Under the pieces are notes generated by a model, which saw only the letters and a program-made list of their open reading frames with translations, ran no database searches and had not been told where the DNA came from. Made by a program: the position numbers and the translations under genes. From NCBI RefSeq assembly GCF_002760615.1, contig NZ_AWWI01000141.1:42628-106627 (forward strand): 64,000 nucleotides of DNA. The letters run 5' to 3'. Shown in pieces: positions 1-9,487 of the stretch; within the stretch, counting starts at the first letter, position 1, and each line of letters begins with the position of its first letter. The DNA comes from Puniceibacterium antarcticum. GTDB taxonomy: Bacteria > Pseudomonadota > Alphaproteobacteria > Rhodobacterales > Rhodobacteraceae.

Positions 1-381
1 AATCTGCCGATTATCATCTGGATGCTTTACACCTATTTCAAGGAAATTCCGGTTGATATCCTCGAAGCAGCGCGGATGGACGGCGCAAATCTGCGCAATG
101 AGATCATCTATATCCTCACCCCAATGGCCGTTCCGGGCATCGCTTCGACCATGTTGCTTAATATCATTCTCGCCTGGAACGAGGCTTTCTGGACGCTCAA
201 TCTGACCGCAGCCAATGCCGCTCCGCTGACCGCCTTCATCGCCAGCTATTCTTCTCCCGAAGGTCTGTTTTACGCCAAACTCAGCGCCGCCAGCACCATG
301 GCCATCGCGCCGATCCTCATCATGGGCTGGTTCAGTCAGAAACAGCTCGTCCGTGGCCTCACCTTCGGCGCCGTGAAATAA
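1..381 (+). CDS. Polyol/sugar ABC transporter permease, C-terminal part
   Basis: The reading frame is open from base 1 (NLPIIIWM...), so the gene starts left of the window; the first internal ATG at 22 is not its start. The visible part carries the EAA loop (EAARMDGA, about bases 76-99), which contacts the ATPase in MalG-type inner-membrane permeases, then two hydrophobic segments and a short cytoplasmic tail ending GAVK. The ATPase gene follows 12 bases after the stop, and sorbitol and mannitol dehydrogenases come next, so hexitol import is the likely role (SmoG-like). That substrate is inferred from neighbours. Confidence 0.88.
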   Translation, partial: NLPIIIWMLYTYFKEIPVDILEAARMDGANLRNEIIYILTPMAVPGIASTMLLNIILAWNEAFWTLNLTAANAAPLTAFIASYSSPEGLFYAKLSAASTMAIAPILIMGWFSQKQLVRGLTFGAVK

Positions 382-393
382 GGAACCAAGATT

Positions 394-1398
394 ATGGGAC
401 GTATCACTCTTGACAAGGTGGCCAAGCGCTTCGGCGAAGTTGAGGTCATTCCACCGCTGGATCTGACCATCGAGGACGGCGAATTTGTGGTCTTCGTCGG
501 CCCTTCGGGCTGTGGCAAATCCACCCTTCTGCGCCTGATTGCGGGGCTTGAGGACGTATCGGGTGGGGAAATCCGTATTGACGGCCAGAATGCCACCGAA
601 ATGCCGCCCGCCAAGCGCGGCCTTGCCATGGTGTTTCAATCTTACGCGCTCTATCCGCATATGACGGTGCGCAAGAACATCGCCTTCCCGCTCAAGATGG
701 CAGGCATGCCGGAGGAAGAGCAGAAGCGGCGCATCGACAATGCGGCCAAGATCCTCAACCTTACCGATTACATCGACCGTCGTCCGGGGCAGCTGTCGGG
801 CGGTCAGCGTCAGCGTGTCGCCATTGGGCGCGCCATTGTGCGCGAACCGGCGGCCTTCCTCTTTGATGAACCGCTGTCAAACCTCGATGCCGCCCTGCGC
901 GTCGGCATGCGGCTTGAGATCACTGAACTGCATTCGCGGCTCAAGACGACGATGATCTACGTGACGCATGATCAGGTGGAAGCCATGACCATGGCCGACA
1001 AGATCGTCGTGCTGCGCGCGGGCCATATCGAACAGGTCGGCTCACCTCTTGAGCTTTACCGCACCCCCCGCAACGTCTTTGTTGCCGGCTTCATCGGTTC
1101 CCCCAAGATGAACTTGATCGAAGGTGGTGAAGCGGGCAAACATGGCTGCAAGACCATCGGCATCCGCCCAGAACATATTTCTGTCTCACCCACAGAGGGC
1201 ATGTGGAAGGGCCGTGTCGGGGTGTCGGAACACCTTGGGTCGGACACGTTCTTTTACGTGCACGAGACAGGCTTGCGTGAGGATATGACCGTTCGTGTAA
1301 GCGGTGAGGTCGAGATGAAGTCCGGCGATACCGTCTATTTGACGCCCGATATGGACAAGCTTCACCGCTTTGACGATGCGGGGTTGCGCCTGTCATGA
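394..1398 (+). CDS. smoK: Polyol ABC transporter ATP-binding protein (SmoK/MalK family)
   Basis: This 334-residue protein is the cytoplasmic ATPase that drives the hexitol importer. It has Walker [10 protein letters not shown] at residues 36-44, the ABC signature LSGGQRQR, Walker [14 protein letters not shown] and the switch region [14 protein letters not shown]. The C-terminal 100 or so residues form the TOBE-like regulatory extension typical of MalK/UgpC proteins. The start at 394 has AAGGA about ten bases upstream. Its last codons overlap the start of the sorbitol dehydrogenase gene by four bases, which argues for translational coupling. Family assignment is secure; the smoK name rests on the operon context. 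Confidence 0.9.
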   Translation: MGRITLDKVAKRFGEVEVIPPLDLTIEDGEFVVFVGPSGCGKSTLLRLIAGLEDVSGGEIRIDGQNATEMPPAKRGLAMVFQSYALYPHMTVRKNIAFPLKMAGMPEEEQKRRIDNAAKILNLTDYIDRRPGQLSGGQRQRVAIGRAIVREPAAFLFDEPLSNLDAALRVGMRLEITELHSRLKTTMIYVTHDQVEAMTMADKIVVLRAGHIEQVGSPLELYRTPRNVFVAGFIGSPKMNLIEGGEAGKHGCKTIGIRPEHISVSPTEGMWKGRVGVSEHLGSDTFFYVHETGLREDMTVRVSGEVEMKSGDTVYLTPDMDKLHRFDDAGLRLS

Positions 1399-2162
1399 AG
1401 CGTCTTGACGGGAAAACCGCCCTGATCACCGGCGCCGCCCGGGGCATCGGGCGCGCCTATGCCGAGGCCTATATCGCCGAAGGCGCACGCGTTGCCATTG
1501 CCGATATCAACCTTGAGGCCGCCCAGAACACCGCCGCCGCGATTGGCGCGGATGCATTTCATGTGGATGTCTCGGATCAAACCAGCATCGAGGCCTGTGT
1601 CGCCGAAGCCGAGTCAAAGCTTGGCCAGATCGACATCCTGATCAACAACGCTGCGATCTTCAGCGCAGCCCCTTTGGCCGAAATCGAGCGCGCCGATTAT
1701 AATCGTGTCTTTGCCATCAACGTGGCAGGCACCTTGTTCATGATGCAGGCGGTGGCCAAGTCGATGATCAAGCGCGGACAGGGGGGCAAGATCATCAACA
1801 TGGCCTCTCAGGCTGGACGGCGCGGCGAAGCTTTGGTCGGGGTCTACTGTGCCTCCAAGGCGGCGGTGATCAGCCTGACCCAGTCTGCGGGGCTGAACCT
1901 GATTGAACATGGCATCAACGTCAACGCCATCGCGCCCGGCGTGGTGGATGGCGAACACTGGGACGGCGTTGATGCCTTTTTTGCGAAATATGAAAACCTG
2001 AAACCCGGCGAGAAAAAGCAGCAGGTCGGAGCGGCAGTGCCGTTTGGCCGCATGGGCACGGCAGAGGACCTCACCGGCATGGCGATCTTTCTCGCTACGC
2101 CCGAGGCCGACTACATCGTCGCCCAATGCTTTAACGTCGATGGCGGAAACTGGATGAGCTGA
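1395..2162 (+). CDS. smoS: Sorbitol (L-iditol 2-) dehydrogenase, SDR family
   Basis: A 255-residue classical short-chain dehydrogenase expected to oxidise D-sorbitol to D-fructose with NAD+ in the cytoplasm. The cofactor motif TGAARGIG lies at residues 12-19, NNAA near 84-87, and the catalytic triad is Ser138, Tyr151 and Lys155 (VYCASK). The C-terminal end VDGGNWMS and the internal [13 protein letters not shown] are, from memory, very close to Rhodobacter sphaeroides SmoS. It overlaps smoK by four bases and shares TGATG with the mannitol dehydrogenase gene behind it, so the genes are cotranslated. Confidence 0.93.
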   Translation: MKRLDGKTALITGAARGIGRAYAEAYIAEGARVAIADINLEAAQNTAAAIGADAFHVDVSDQTSIEACVAEAESKLGQIDILINNAAIFSAAPLAEIERADYNRVFAINVAGTLFMMQAVAKSMIKRGQGGKIINMASQAGRRGEALVGVYCASKAAVISLTQSAGLNLIEHGINVNAIAPGVVDGEHWDGVDAFFAKYENLKPGEKKQQVGAAVPFGRMGTAEDLTGMAIFLATPEADYIVAQCFNVDGGNWMS

Positions 2163-3637
2163 TGGCACTGCACCTTGATACTTCCGCGCTTGGACATCTG
2201 CCAAAGGGTGTTTCGGCCCCGGCCTATGACCGCAGCGCGCTGACCCCCGGCATCCTGCATGTGGGTGTGGGCAATTTTCACCGCGCGCATATGGCGGTCT
2301 ATCTCGACCGGCTGTTTGCCACGGGCGCGAGCCACGACTGGGCGCTTGTCGGCGCCGGTGTGCGCCCCGGTGACGCCGCCATGCGTGACCGTCTGGCCGA
2401 GCAGGACTGGCTGACCACAGTGGTCGAGCTCGACCCTGAGGGACTGTCCGCCCGCGTGACCGGCGCGATGATCGACTTTGTTGAGGTGGACGCTGCCAAG
2501 ACCATCGCGCGTATGGCGGAAACTGACATTCGCATCGTATCGCTGACGATCACCGAGGGTGGCTATTACGTGAATTCCCGCACCGGCGGTTTTGACGCGG
2601 CGCACCCGGATATGGTGGCCGATGCAGCGACTCCCGATGCACCCAAAAGCGTCTTTGGTATGATCATCAAGGCACTGCGCCTGCGGCGTTATGTGGGTCT
2701 GGATCCGTTCACCGTACTGTCCTGCGACAACCTTCCGGAAAACGGGCATGTTGCCAAGCAAACGGTGACAGGCCTTGCGCGGTTGTACGACCCTGAGTTT
2801 GCCGATTGGATCGATGCCAGCATCACCTTCCCGAACTCAATGGTCGACTGCATCACCCCCGCCACGTCTGACCGCGAACGTGCCATGGTTTCGGATAAAT
2901 TCGGCATCGTCGACGCCGCCCCGGTGGTATGCGAGCCCTTCCGCCAGTGGGTGCTTGAGGATACCTTTCCGCAAGGCCGTCCAGCGCTGGAAACCGTTGG
3001 AGCAGAGTTCGTCGAGAATGTCGCGCCATACGAGCTGATGAAGCTGCGAATCCTCAACGGCGGTCACGCTGCAATCGCCTATCCTTCGGCGCTGCTGGGG
3101 CATCACTTTGTGCACGACGGCATGGCCGATCCGCGCATCCGCGCCTGGCTGATTGCTATCGAAACGCGGGAATTCATGCCGTCGCTGAAGCCGATCCCGG
3201 GGGTCAGCTACGCGGCGTATTTCGACAAGATTCTTGAGCGGTTCTCAAACCCCGAGGTCGGCGATACTGTGCAGCGGCTTTGCCTGGACGGGTCGAACCG
3301 TCAGCCAAAATTCGTGCTGCCGATGCTGTCTGAAGCTTTGGCCGAGGATACCGCCTTTCAGGGTCTCGCCCTCGAAGTGGCGCTCTGGTGTCGCTACTGC
3401 GCAGGCACAGATGACTCTGGCCAGCCGATGCTGGTCAATGACGACAATGCGGAAATGCTGACACGTTTGGCGCTGGCATCCAAAGAGACACCATCGGCCT
3501 TTCTCACCAATGAGGCGGTGTTTGGTGCCCTTTCAGAGTCGGACGCCTTTCAATCTGCCTTTGCTGCTTGGCTGGATCACCTTTGGTCGGACGGAGTTGA
3601 GGCGACGCTGAAGGTCTATGTGGCTCAGTCTGGCTGA
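2162..3637 (+). CDS. mtlK: Mannitol 2-dehydrogenase
   Basis: A 491-residue long-chain polyol dehydrogenase that would oxidise D-mannitol to D-fructose with NAD+. The nucleotide-binding N-terminal domain includes LHVGVGNFHRAH at about residues 32-43. The C-terminal domain has the family's catalytic K-x4-N-x2-H motif as Lys294, Asn299 and His302. The length matches the roughly 490 residues known for this family. It begins on the last base of the smoS stop codon and ends just before a hairpin shared with the convergent xylB. Together smoS and mtlK feed fructose from both hexitols into central metabolism. Confidence 0.95.
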   Translation: MALHLDTSALGHLPKGVSAPAYDRSALTPGILHVGVGNFHRAHMAVYLDRLFATGASHDWALVGAGVRPGDAAMRDRLAEQDWLTTVVELDPEGLSARVTGAMIDFVEVDAAKTIARMAETDIRIVSLTITEGGYYVNSRTGGFDAAHPDMVADAATPDAPKSVFGMIIKALRLRRYVGLDPFTVLSCDNLPENGHVAKQTVTGLARLYDPEFADWIDASITFPNSMVDCITPATSDRERAMVSDKFGIVDAAPVVCEPFRQWVLEDTFPQGRPALETVGAEFVENVAPYELMKLRILNGGHAAIAYPSALLGHHFVHDGMADPRIRAWLIAIETREFMPSLKPIPGVSYAAYFDKILERFSNPEVGDTVQRLCLDGSNRQPKFVLPMLSEALAEDTAFQGLALEVALWCRYCAGTDDSGQPMLVNDDNAEMLTRLALASKETPSAFLTNEAVFGALSESDAFQSAFAAWLDHLWSDGVEATLKVYVAQSG

Positions 3638-3650
3638 ACAGAGATTGGCA

Positions 3651-3681
3651 ATACCCCCGTCAACAGGTCTGCCGGGGGTAT
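3651..3681. terminator. Hairpin between convergent mtlK and xylB
   Basis: A perfect 9-bp stem (ATACCCCCG at 3651-3659 with CGGGGGTAT at 3673-3681) encloses a 13-base loop. It sits in the 44 bases between the stop codons of two convergent genes, touching the xylB stop, so it can act as a bidirectional terminator. There is no long T tract on either side, so efficiency is uncertain. Confidence 0.65.
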
Positions 3682-5139
3682 CTACCGGGGCATATTCTTG
3701 ACTGACTCCAATGCACCATAAAGCGCGCGGTAGGTCGACAGCCGCCCGGTATGTCTGCCCGCATCCCGGGGGTCGAAAACGGCCGTGATCTGTGGCGGCT
3801 GGAAGATATCGCTGACGGTTGCTGCCCCTGCTGCCACAGCCCCCAGTCGGGCCGCCCCTAGCGCCGGGCCGACGGCGGAATCCTCGCCCCGATGCAGCGC
3901 CACGTCCATCACATCCGCGATGGTCTGCAAAAGCAGATCGCTCTTGCTGCCCCCCCCGATGGCGAGCAGCGGTGTCGGCACCGGTGTCACAGACTGGATC
4001 GCGTCACGCGCATCAGCAAAGCTATAGGCGATGGCGTCGACGATGGCGCGCATCATTTCTCCGCGTCCGGTGTCGTTGTCCAGTCCGTAGAACGCACCGC
4101 GAATGCGGGCGTCACCATGGGGCGTGCGTTCTCCGGTTAGGTAGGGCAGGAACAGCGGCACCCGGTCCAGACGCGCGTCTTGGGCCTCTCTCAACAGCTC
4201 CCCCACGGGCACACTTGTCATCTCAGAAAACCAGCTCATCGGGCGCGCGCCGTTCAGCATTGCGGCCATCTGAAACCACAGCTCCGGCACGCAATGGGCA
4301 TAGGAATGGATACCCTTGTCGGGTGCTGCGCGGAAAGTGTCTGTGGCGACGAACAATTGCCCCGAAGTACCGAGCGAGATGAATCCGGTCCCATCCGTGA
4401 CGGCGCCCACGGCGATGGCCCCAGCTGCCGCATCACCGCCGCCTGCCGCGATGGGAATCCCAGCGGGCAGACACAGCAGAGCGGCAGTTGCAGCGTCGAG
4501 GTGCCCCGCGATTTCAGTGCCCTCGCGGACCTGCGGTAACCAGTCTGGATTGGTTGCCGTGGCGGCGCATAGTGCGGGTGACCAGCAGCGCGTGGCCTCC
4601 GCAAACCACCAAGTGCCCGCCGCATCGCAAGGGTCTGTCACGAGGTTGCCATGCAGTTGCAGGCCGATGTAATCCTTGGGAAGCAGGACATGCCGGATGC
4701 GCGCATAGCTTTCCGGCTCCTGCTCCTTGAGCCAAAGGATCTTGGGGGCCGTGAAGCCCGCCATTGGATTTACGCCCGCCAGCGCCGCGAGGTCGGGTGC
4801 GTCCCGCATCAAGGCTGCACATTGCGTATCGCTGCGCCCATCGTTCCAAAGGATCGCAGGACGGATCACCTGCATATGTTTGTCCAGAAGAACCGCACCG
4901 TGCATCTGTCCCGACAGCCCGATTCCGCGCAGATCTGTGCGCGCCTTTGGGAGTGTGGCCATCACGTCTGCAATGGCACATTGCACAGCCAGCCACCAAT
5001 CCGCCGGGTTTTGTTCACTGTAGCCGCTCTGGGGATGCGATATGGCCAAGGGTATGGTGGCCGAGGTCAGCGGCAAAAGGTCCGAGCCGGTCAGGCTGAC
5101 CTTCACCCCCGAAGTGCCGATGTCGATCCCCATGAACAT
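3682..5139 (-). CDS. xylB: Xylulokinase (FGGY family)
   Basis: A 485-residue FGGY carbohydrate kinase that would phosphorylate D-xylulose for the pentose phosphate pathway. The N-terminal phosphate-binding segment MGIDIGTSGVKVSL, the substrate motif SGQMHGAVLLD and the C-terminal adenosine motif AIGGGSKSDLLLQ are present, and length fits XylB. The start at 5139 has GGAGGAGA upstream on the minus strand. In the Rhodobacter hexitol operon that I recall, xylB is part of the same cluster; here it is convergent to it. Arabitol oxidation by the upstream dehydrogenases could supply xylulose, which is an inference. Confidence 0.93.
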   Translation of the reverse strand: MFMGIDIGTSGVKVSLTGSDLLPLTSATIPLAISHPQSGYSEQNPADWWLAVQCAIADVMATLPKARTDLRGIGLSGQMHGAVLLDKHMQVIRPAILWNDGRSDTQCAALMRDAPDLAALAGVNPMAGFTAPKILWLKEQEPESYARIRHVLLPKDYIGLQLHGNLVTDPCDAAGTWWFAEATRCWSPALCAATATNPDWLPQVREGTEIAGHLDAATAALLCLPAGIPIAAGGGDAAAGAIAVGAVTDGTGFISLGTSGQLFVATDTFRAAPDKGIHSYAHCVPELWFQMAAMLNGARPMSWFSEMTSVPVGELLREAQDARLDRVPLFLPYLTGERTPHGDARIRGAFYGLDNDTGRGEMMRAIVDAIAYSFADARDAIQSVTPVPTPLLAIGGGSKSDLLLQTIADVMDVALHRGEDSAVGPALGAARLGAVAAGAATVSDIFQPPQITAVFDPRDAGRHTGRLSTYRALYGALESVKNMPR

Positions 5140-5252
5140 GCCTGTCTCCTCCCCGTTTCGCGCGGTACTCTAGCCGTCACGGGCGCAGGTGCAATCGGCG
5201 AGCGGGTTAAATCGTTCCGCGTCTCATCGAGGAGCCGCGCGAGAGGACCGGC

Positions 5253-6311
5253 TCACTCATAGCCTGTCATCTCAAGATATCCCTTGCCGCTGTGGGTGCC
5301 GCTGAAGCGGATCGGTCCCTCCCAATAGGGGAACATCGTGCCCATCCAGCTTTGCGGGTTGAGCGGTTCTGTGTCGATCTTCAGGTCCCGTTCGGGCAGG
5401 GTGACGCGCCAGCGGACAGGCACCTTGCGCCCCTCGACCTCGACCGTTTCCAAAGGGTCCAGCGTCAGGGCGCCGTCGCCATAGGCGGTGGTCTGGCCCG
5501 TTGGGGTGATCCATGTGGCCGAGGTGAAATGTGCGCCTGTGCTGCTGCGCAGGCCAAAGCCCATCAGTTTGGAGCCGTCGTCGAAATGCAGCGACAGCCA
5601 GTCCCAGCCCTGCTGATCATTGGCCAGTGGCTGCGATGACCATTCCCGATCGAGCCAGGCCTGTCCGGTCACCGTGACATCACCCTCAGGCAGAGTCAGC
5701 GTTCCGGTGACATCGTAGAAGGGCTGGGAATAGTAATAACTCGCCTCACCCGTGGGGGATTTCACCGAATACCCCTGATCGCCCTGCAGGACGAGCGGGC
5801 CCTGGGCCTGCAGCGACAGGGCATAGGCGAAATCCACGCCCCGCGCGCTGAGGGTCAGCGCATCGAGCGGGTCGCCTTCGGCGGCTGTGCTGCGCATCTG
5901 CCAGTCGTCGATGAAAGCGTCGAACGGGGCGGTTGTAACGCCTGCCTGTCCGATGCCACCGCGTGCGAGCTTTTGCGCAAAGCGGTGGGTGCTGGCCGAG
6001 GTCACTGCCGCATGGCCCATCCAGATCTGTGGCGTCTGCCAGCCGCTGCCTGCCTCGGGCGAGAGGGCCGAGCGGAACAGCGTCCATTGCACGCCGTAGT
6101 CCTGCCCATCGTCGCCGCGCAGATTGGCGGTCAGATACCACCATTCGATGCGGAAATCCGGATGTGCGCCGTGGTCAGCGGGAAAGGTCAGTGCGCTGTC
6201 GGCAGAGGGCAGGGCAAAGCCGTCGGCATCGGTGCCAAGCCCGGCAAAACCCTGCGCGCCTGCGGCTGTGGCAAGGCAGATCCAGAGAAGGGCGAAGGCT
6301 CTAGCGATCAT
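5253..6311 (-). CDS. Exported AttH-like lipocalin/CrtC-fold protein
   Basis: About 352 residues with a clear signal peptide (MIARAFALLWICLATAAGAQG) and an AttH/CrtC-type beta-barrel pair: FPADHGAHPDFRIEWWYLTANL near the N-terminus, then WLDREWSSQPL and GWDWLSLHFDDG. The reading frame extends to a TTG at 6317, but the ATG at 6311 starts exactly at the signal peptide and is preferred. The gene overlaps the end of the upstream permease gene. In AttEFGH-type systems the H protein is the secreted periplasmic partner of an FtsX-like ABC exporter. Its ligand is unknown, and I see nothing that specifies one. Confidence 0.85.
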   Translation of the reverse strand: MIARAFALLWICLATAAGAQGFAGLGTDADGFALPSADSALTFPADHGAHPDFRIEWWYLTANLRGDDGQDYGVQWTLFRSALSPEAGSGWQTPQIWMGHAAVTSASTHRFAQKLARGGIGQAGVTTAPFDAFIDDWQMRSTAAEGDPLDALTLSARGVDFAYALSLQAQGPLVLQGDQGYSVKSPTGEASYYYSQPFYDVTGTLTLPEGDVTVTGQAWLDREWSSQPLANDQQGWDWLSLHFDDGSKLMGFGLRSSTGAHFTSATWITPTGQTTAYGDGALTLDPLETVEVEGRKVPVRWRVTLPERDLKIDTEPLNPQSWMGTMFPYWEGPIRFSGTHSGKGYLEMTGYE

Positions 6312-8691
6312 TGGCAAACACGCGCAGCAGTTGGCCGCCCGGCAGCGTCACCAGCCGCCAGACCGGCCATGCGCTGGCCAGCAGGGCCGCCACCAGCGCC
6401 CAGAGGCCAAGCCAGAGCCAGCCGCCGGGGAAAAGCTGCATTGGCAGGCGCCAGCCAAAGGCCTGCACATTGACCACTGCCAGCAGCACCCAGGCGAGGG
6501 CGAGGCCCACCGGCACGGCCAGGGCCCAGGTGAGCGTGGCGAGCAGCGCGGTGCGGGCCAGTTCGGCCAATGCGATCTGGCGCGGTGCGACCCCCAGTGC
6601 CCAGACCGGCGCGACCTGCGGCAGGCGCAGTGAGGACAGGGTGAGCAGGCTGGTAAGCATGGCGAATCCAGCCACGCCCAGCGTCAGCACGTTCAGCGCA
6701 CCCGAGACGAGAAAAGTCTGATCAAAGATATCAAGCGACAGCGCCTTGATCTCAGCCTGATTGCGCAGGGCATCGTCGGGCAGGTCGAAGCACGCGGTCA
6801 GATCGGTGATGAGGGCAGGCACCTGTGCCGCATCGGCCCGCACGGCAAAGCGCAGCACGAGCTGGTCAGGATAGTGCGTGGCCAGCGCGTCGGTTCCGGC
6901 GATCAGCTGGGCTTGCGGGTTGCCATAGTCGGAATAGACGCCGACCACGGGCAACTGCCAGCCCTCGGACAGGGTGAGCGGATCCCCCAGAGACAGCTCA
7001 TCGCGCCGGGCCATCTGTTCGTTGATCAGCACGCCGTCGCCCTGTGCCAGCCGGTCCCAGGCATCGGGTTGCGCCTGCAAGAGCGGCCAGTGGTCCCGAT
7101 AGGTGGGGTCATCTGCCACGCCATAGACCTGCGCCGGAGCACCGCGCAGGGTGATGGCAACGGACCAGATCGGCAGAACGGCATCGGTCCGTGGTGTCAG
7201 GTAGGTGCGGATTGCCTCGGCTTCGGCCGGGGTGCGGGTGGTGATGTAAAGCTCGGACGCCAGCCGCTGATCGAGCCAGCCGACAAAGGTTGCGCGGAAG
7301 GATCCGACCATCGTGCCGACGCCGACATTTGCCGCAAGGGCCAGAAGCAGCGCCATGAGGGCGAGCGACAGGGCCGGCACCTGCTGGCGGGCATCAGCGA
7401 CCAGCCATTCGCTGAGCGGGCCGCGCGTGAACCGCCCCGCCAGCCGCAGCAGCACCAGCAGCAGCACAGGCAGGGCCAGGGCGGCGCCGATCAGCAGCGC
7501 CGCGAGGCAGGCAAACCCGGCCATGAGCGAATCGCCCCAGAGCGCCAGCAGGCCCGAGAGGAGCAGGAGCGCGATGGCGGCGCCGGTCTGCATCCGGATC
7601 ATCCGGCCCGAGGCCATGGCCCAGGCGCGCGGTTGTGCGGGAGCCAGAAGCGGCATGCGCGCCACGCGCCACAGGGCCTGTGCGCCTGCGGCTGCCGCGC
7701 CGAGCAGGGCAATGCCAAGGGCCGAGAGCGCCCAGAGCGGATCAAAGCTGAGCGTGCCAGTGACCTCTGCGCCATAGAGCCCGCGTAGGGTGCCTGCGAC
7801 GCCGGGCAGGAGGGCGGCCGCAATGATGTAGCCCAGAAGGATCCCGGCCGCGCCGGAGACCAGCGCGATCACGCCAAGTTCGACGGCGAGCAGGGCCATG
7901 AGGCGGCGCAGGCTGATCCCGAGGGCGCGCAGGGTGCGAAAGGCGGCGCGGCGTTGTTCAAAGGCAAGGCCGATGGCGGATTGCACGATGAACAGTCCGA
8001 CGGCAAAGGACAGGAGGCCAAAGGCGGTGAGGTTGAGGTGAAAGCTGTCCGTGAGCTGCGCCAGCGAGGATTGGTCCGTGGGGGTGACGCGTTTCAGGTC
8101 GGTGATCTGGTCGAGCGGCGTCAGGCCCATCGCTTGCTGACGCCGGATCAGCAGATGGCTGAGCCGGTCGGTGCGCAGCAGGCGCAGGGCGGTGCCTATA
8201 TCCGTTATTGCAGTGCCGGGCGGGACATCTGCCGCGATGCGTCTGGGGGGCAGATCTGATCCTTGCAGGCGCGCGGCGGTTTCGGGTGCGACCAGCAGAA
8301 AGCCGTCACCCAGAAAGGTCGCAAGCGCCGCGCTATCCCCGGCCAGAGCGGTCAGCGCCGGTTGGGGCGGCGCGCTGAGCGGATCGACCCCGAGGAGGCG
8401 CAGGTCGTCACCGGAGAGGCGTCCCTCGACCACCGGGCTGATGTCCCATCCGGCGCGGCGCAGGGCGATATATTGCGAGAGGGTCACACCGCCCGGTGCC
8501 TCCAGCCGGTCCAGCTGATCCTGCCCGAGGACACCGGCTGCGCGATCATAGCTCTTGCGCGCCTCGGCGTTGATCGCCTGAACGCCCGACCACAGGGCCG
8601 TGGCCAGCGCGAGGCCGAGAACCAGTGTGGCAAGCTGCACCTTGTGGCGGCGCCAGTGCGACCAGAGTGCCTGAAACGCCACGGCGTTCAC
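6301..8691 (-). CDS. FtsX-like ABC permease, fused AttF/AttG type
   Basis: A 796-residue inner-membrane protein with two FtsX-type permease modules: a hydrophobic N-terminal segment, a periplasmic domain, a central group of membrane segments (about residues 230-450), a second periplasmic domain with the paired membrane segment at about 430-460, and a final membrane bundle at about 660-785. It begins with GTG overlapping the stop of the ATPase gene (GTGA). In Vibrio-type attEFGH the permease is, as I recall, encoded by two genes; here one polypeptide carries both halves. It probably belongs to the LolCDE/MacB mechanotransmission class, acting on envelope lipids or lipoproteins. Confidence 0.85.
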   Translation of the reverse strand: MNAVAFQALWSHWRRHKVQLATLVLGLALATALWSGVQAINAEARKSYDRAAGVLGQDQLDRLEAPGGVTLSQYIALRRAGWDISPVVEGRLSGDDLRLLGVDPLSAPPQPALTALAGDSAALATFLGDGFLLVAPETAARLQGSDLPPRRIAADVPPGTAITDIGTALRLLRTDRLSHLLIRRQQAMGLTPLDQITDLKRVTPTDQSSLAQLTDSFHLNLTAFGLLSFAVGLFIVQSAIGLAFEQRRAAFRTLRALGISLRRLMALLAVELGVIALVSGAAGILLGYIIAAALLPGVAGTLRGLYGAEVTGTLSFDPLWALSALGIALLGAAAAGAQALWRVARMPLLAPAQPRAWAMASGRMIRMQTGAAIALLLLSGLLALWGDSLMAGFACLAALLIGAALALPVLLLVLLRLAGRFTRGPLSEWLVADARQQVPALSLALMALLLALAANVGVGTMVGSFRATFVGWLDQRLASELYITTRTPAEAEAIRTYLTPRTDAVLPIWSVAITLRGAPAQVYGVADDPTYRDHWPLLQAQPDAWDRLAQGDGVLINEQMARRDELSLGDPLTLSEGWQLPVVGVYSDYGNPQAQLIAGTDALATHYPDQLVLRFAVRADAAQVPALITDLTACFDLPDDALRNQAEIKALSLDIFDQTFLVSGALNVLTLGVAGFAMLTSLLTLSSLRLPQVAPVWALGVAPRQIALAELARTALLATLTWALAVPVGLALAWVLLAVVNVQAFGWRLPMQLFPGGWLWLGLWALVAALLASAWPVWRLVTLPGGQLLRVFANDR

Positions 8692-9341
8692 TGCACAAGA
8701 CCGTCTTGGAGGTGCAGGGTGCGGTCGAGCCGCGCGGCGAGGCGGGGGGAGTGGGTGACCATGAGCAGGGCCGATCCGCTGCGGGCCGTGCCTTCAATCA
8801 GCAGGTCGAGCACGGTGTCGGCGGTGGCCTCATCCAGATTTCCGGTGGGTTCGTCAGCGAGGACAAGTTCGGGGCGGATGGCGAGCGAGCGGCCAATGGC
8901 GACGCGCTGCTGCTGCCCGCCCGAGAGCTGTTCGGGGTAGCGCGCGAGCAGTGGGGTGAGACCCAGACGGTCGGCCAGTTCGTGCTGCCAGTCGCGGTCC
9001 AGCACCCCGGCGAGCCGTGCCTGAAAGTCGAGGTTCTGCGCCACGGTCAGCGAGGGGATCAGGTTGAGCTGCTGAAAGATCACGCTGACGCGCGAGCGGC
9101 GCACCATGGCACGCCCCGCCTCATCCAGATCCTGCAGGGCCGTGCCTTTGAGGGTGATTGTGCCGCTGTCGGGGGCATCAAGGCAGCCGAGCAGATGGAG
9201 CAGTGTGCTTTTGCCCGAACCACTTTCGCCGGTCAGGGCGACGCTTTCGCCGCTCGTCACATCGACCGAGATGCCGCGCAGCACCTGAAGCGGCCCTTCG
9301 GAGGTGGAAAAGCTCTTGGTCAGGTCGCGCGCTGAGAGCAC
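8688..9341 (-). CDS. ABC transporter ATP-binding protein (AttE/LolD-like)
   Basis: A 217-residue ATPase of the LolD/MacB/FtsE group, which energises FtsX-type permeases. It has Walker A GESGSGKST at about residues 38-46, signature LSGGQQQR, Walker B LVLADEPTGNLD and H-loop VTHSPRLA. It is the first gene of the three-gene minus-strand unit and is joined to the permease by a GTGA overlap. The start is GTG. The AttE-type role follows from the adjacent AttH-like protein; on its own the ATPase could be any member of this group. Confidence 0.9.
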   Translation of the reverse strand: MLSARDLTKSFSTSEGPLQVLRGISVDVTSGESVALTGESGSGKSTLLHLLGCLDAPDSGTITLKGTALQDLDEAGRAMVRRSRVSVIFQQLNLIPSLTVAQNLDFQARLAGVLDRDWQHELADRLGLTPLLARYPEQLSGGQQQRVAIGRSLAIRPELVLADEPTGNLDEATADTVLDLLIEGTARSGSALLMVTHSPRLAARLDRTLHLQDGLVQ

Positions 9342-9487
9342 CTTGGGTCCTTTCGCCGGTTGCGCCTTACTACCTAGCAGGCTTTGGGGCGGCTTAAAGC
9401 CCGCAAACCCAGACAGTTTGCTTGCCCGCTGATGCGGGCGCGGCGTTCAGGTCGGAACTGTGCCAGGCAGATGGACTTTGTTTCGCC

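Noticed and set aside
5253..6311. Carotenoid 1,2-hydratase CrtC
   Set aside because: The fold is shared, but no carotenoid gene is near and the gene is coupled to an ABC ATPase and an FtsX permease, which fits AttH.
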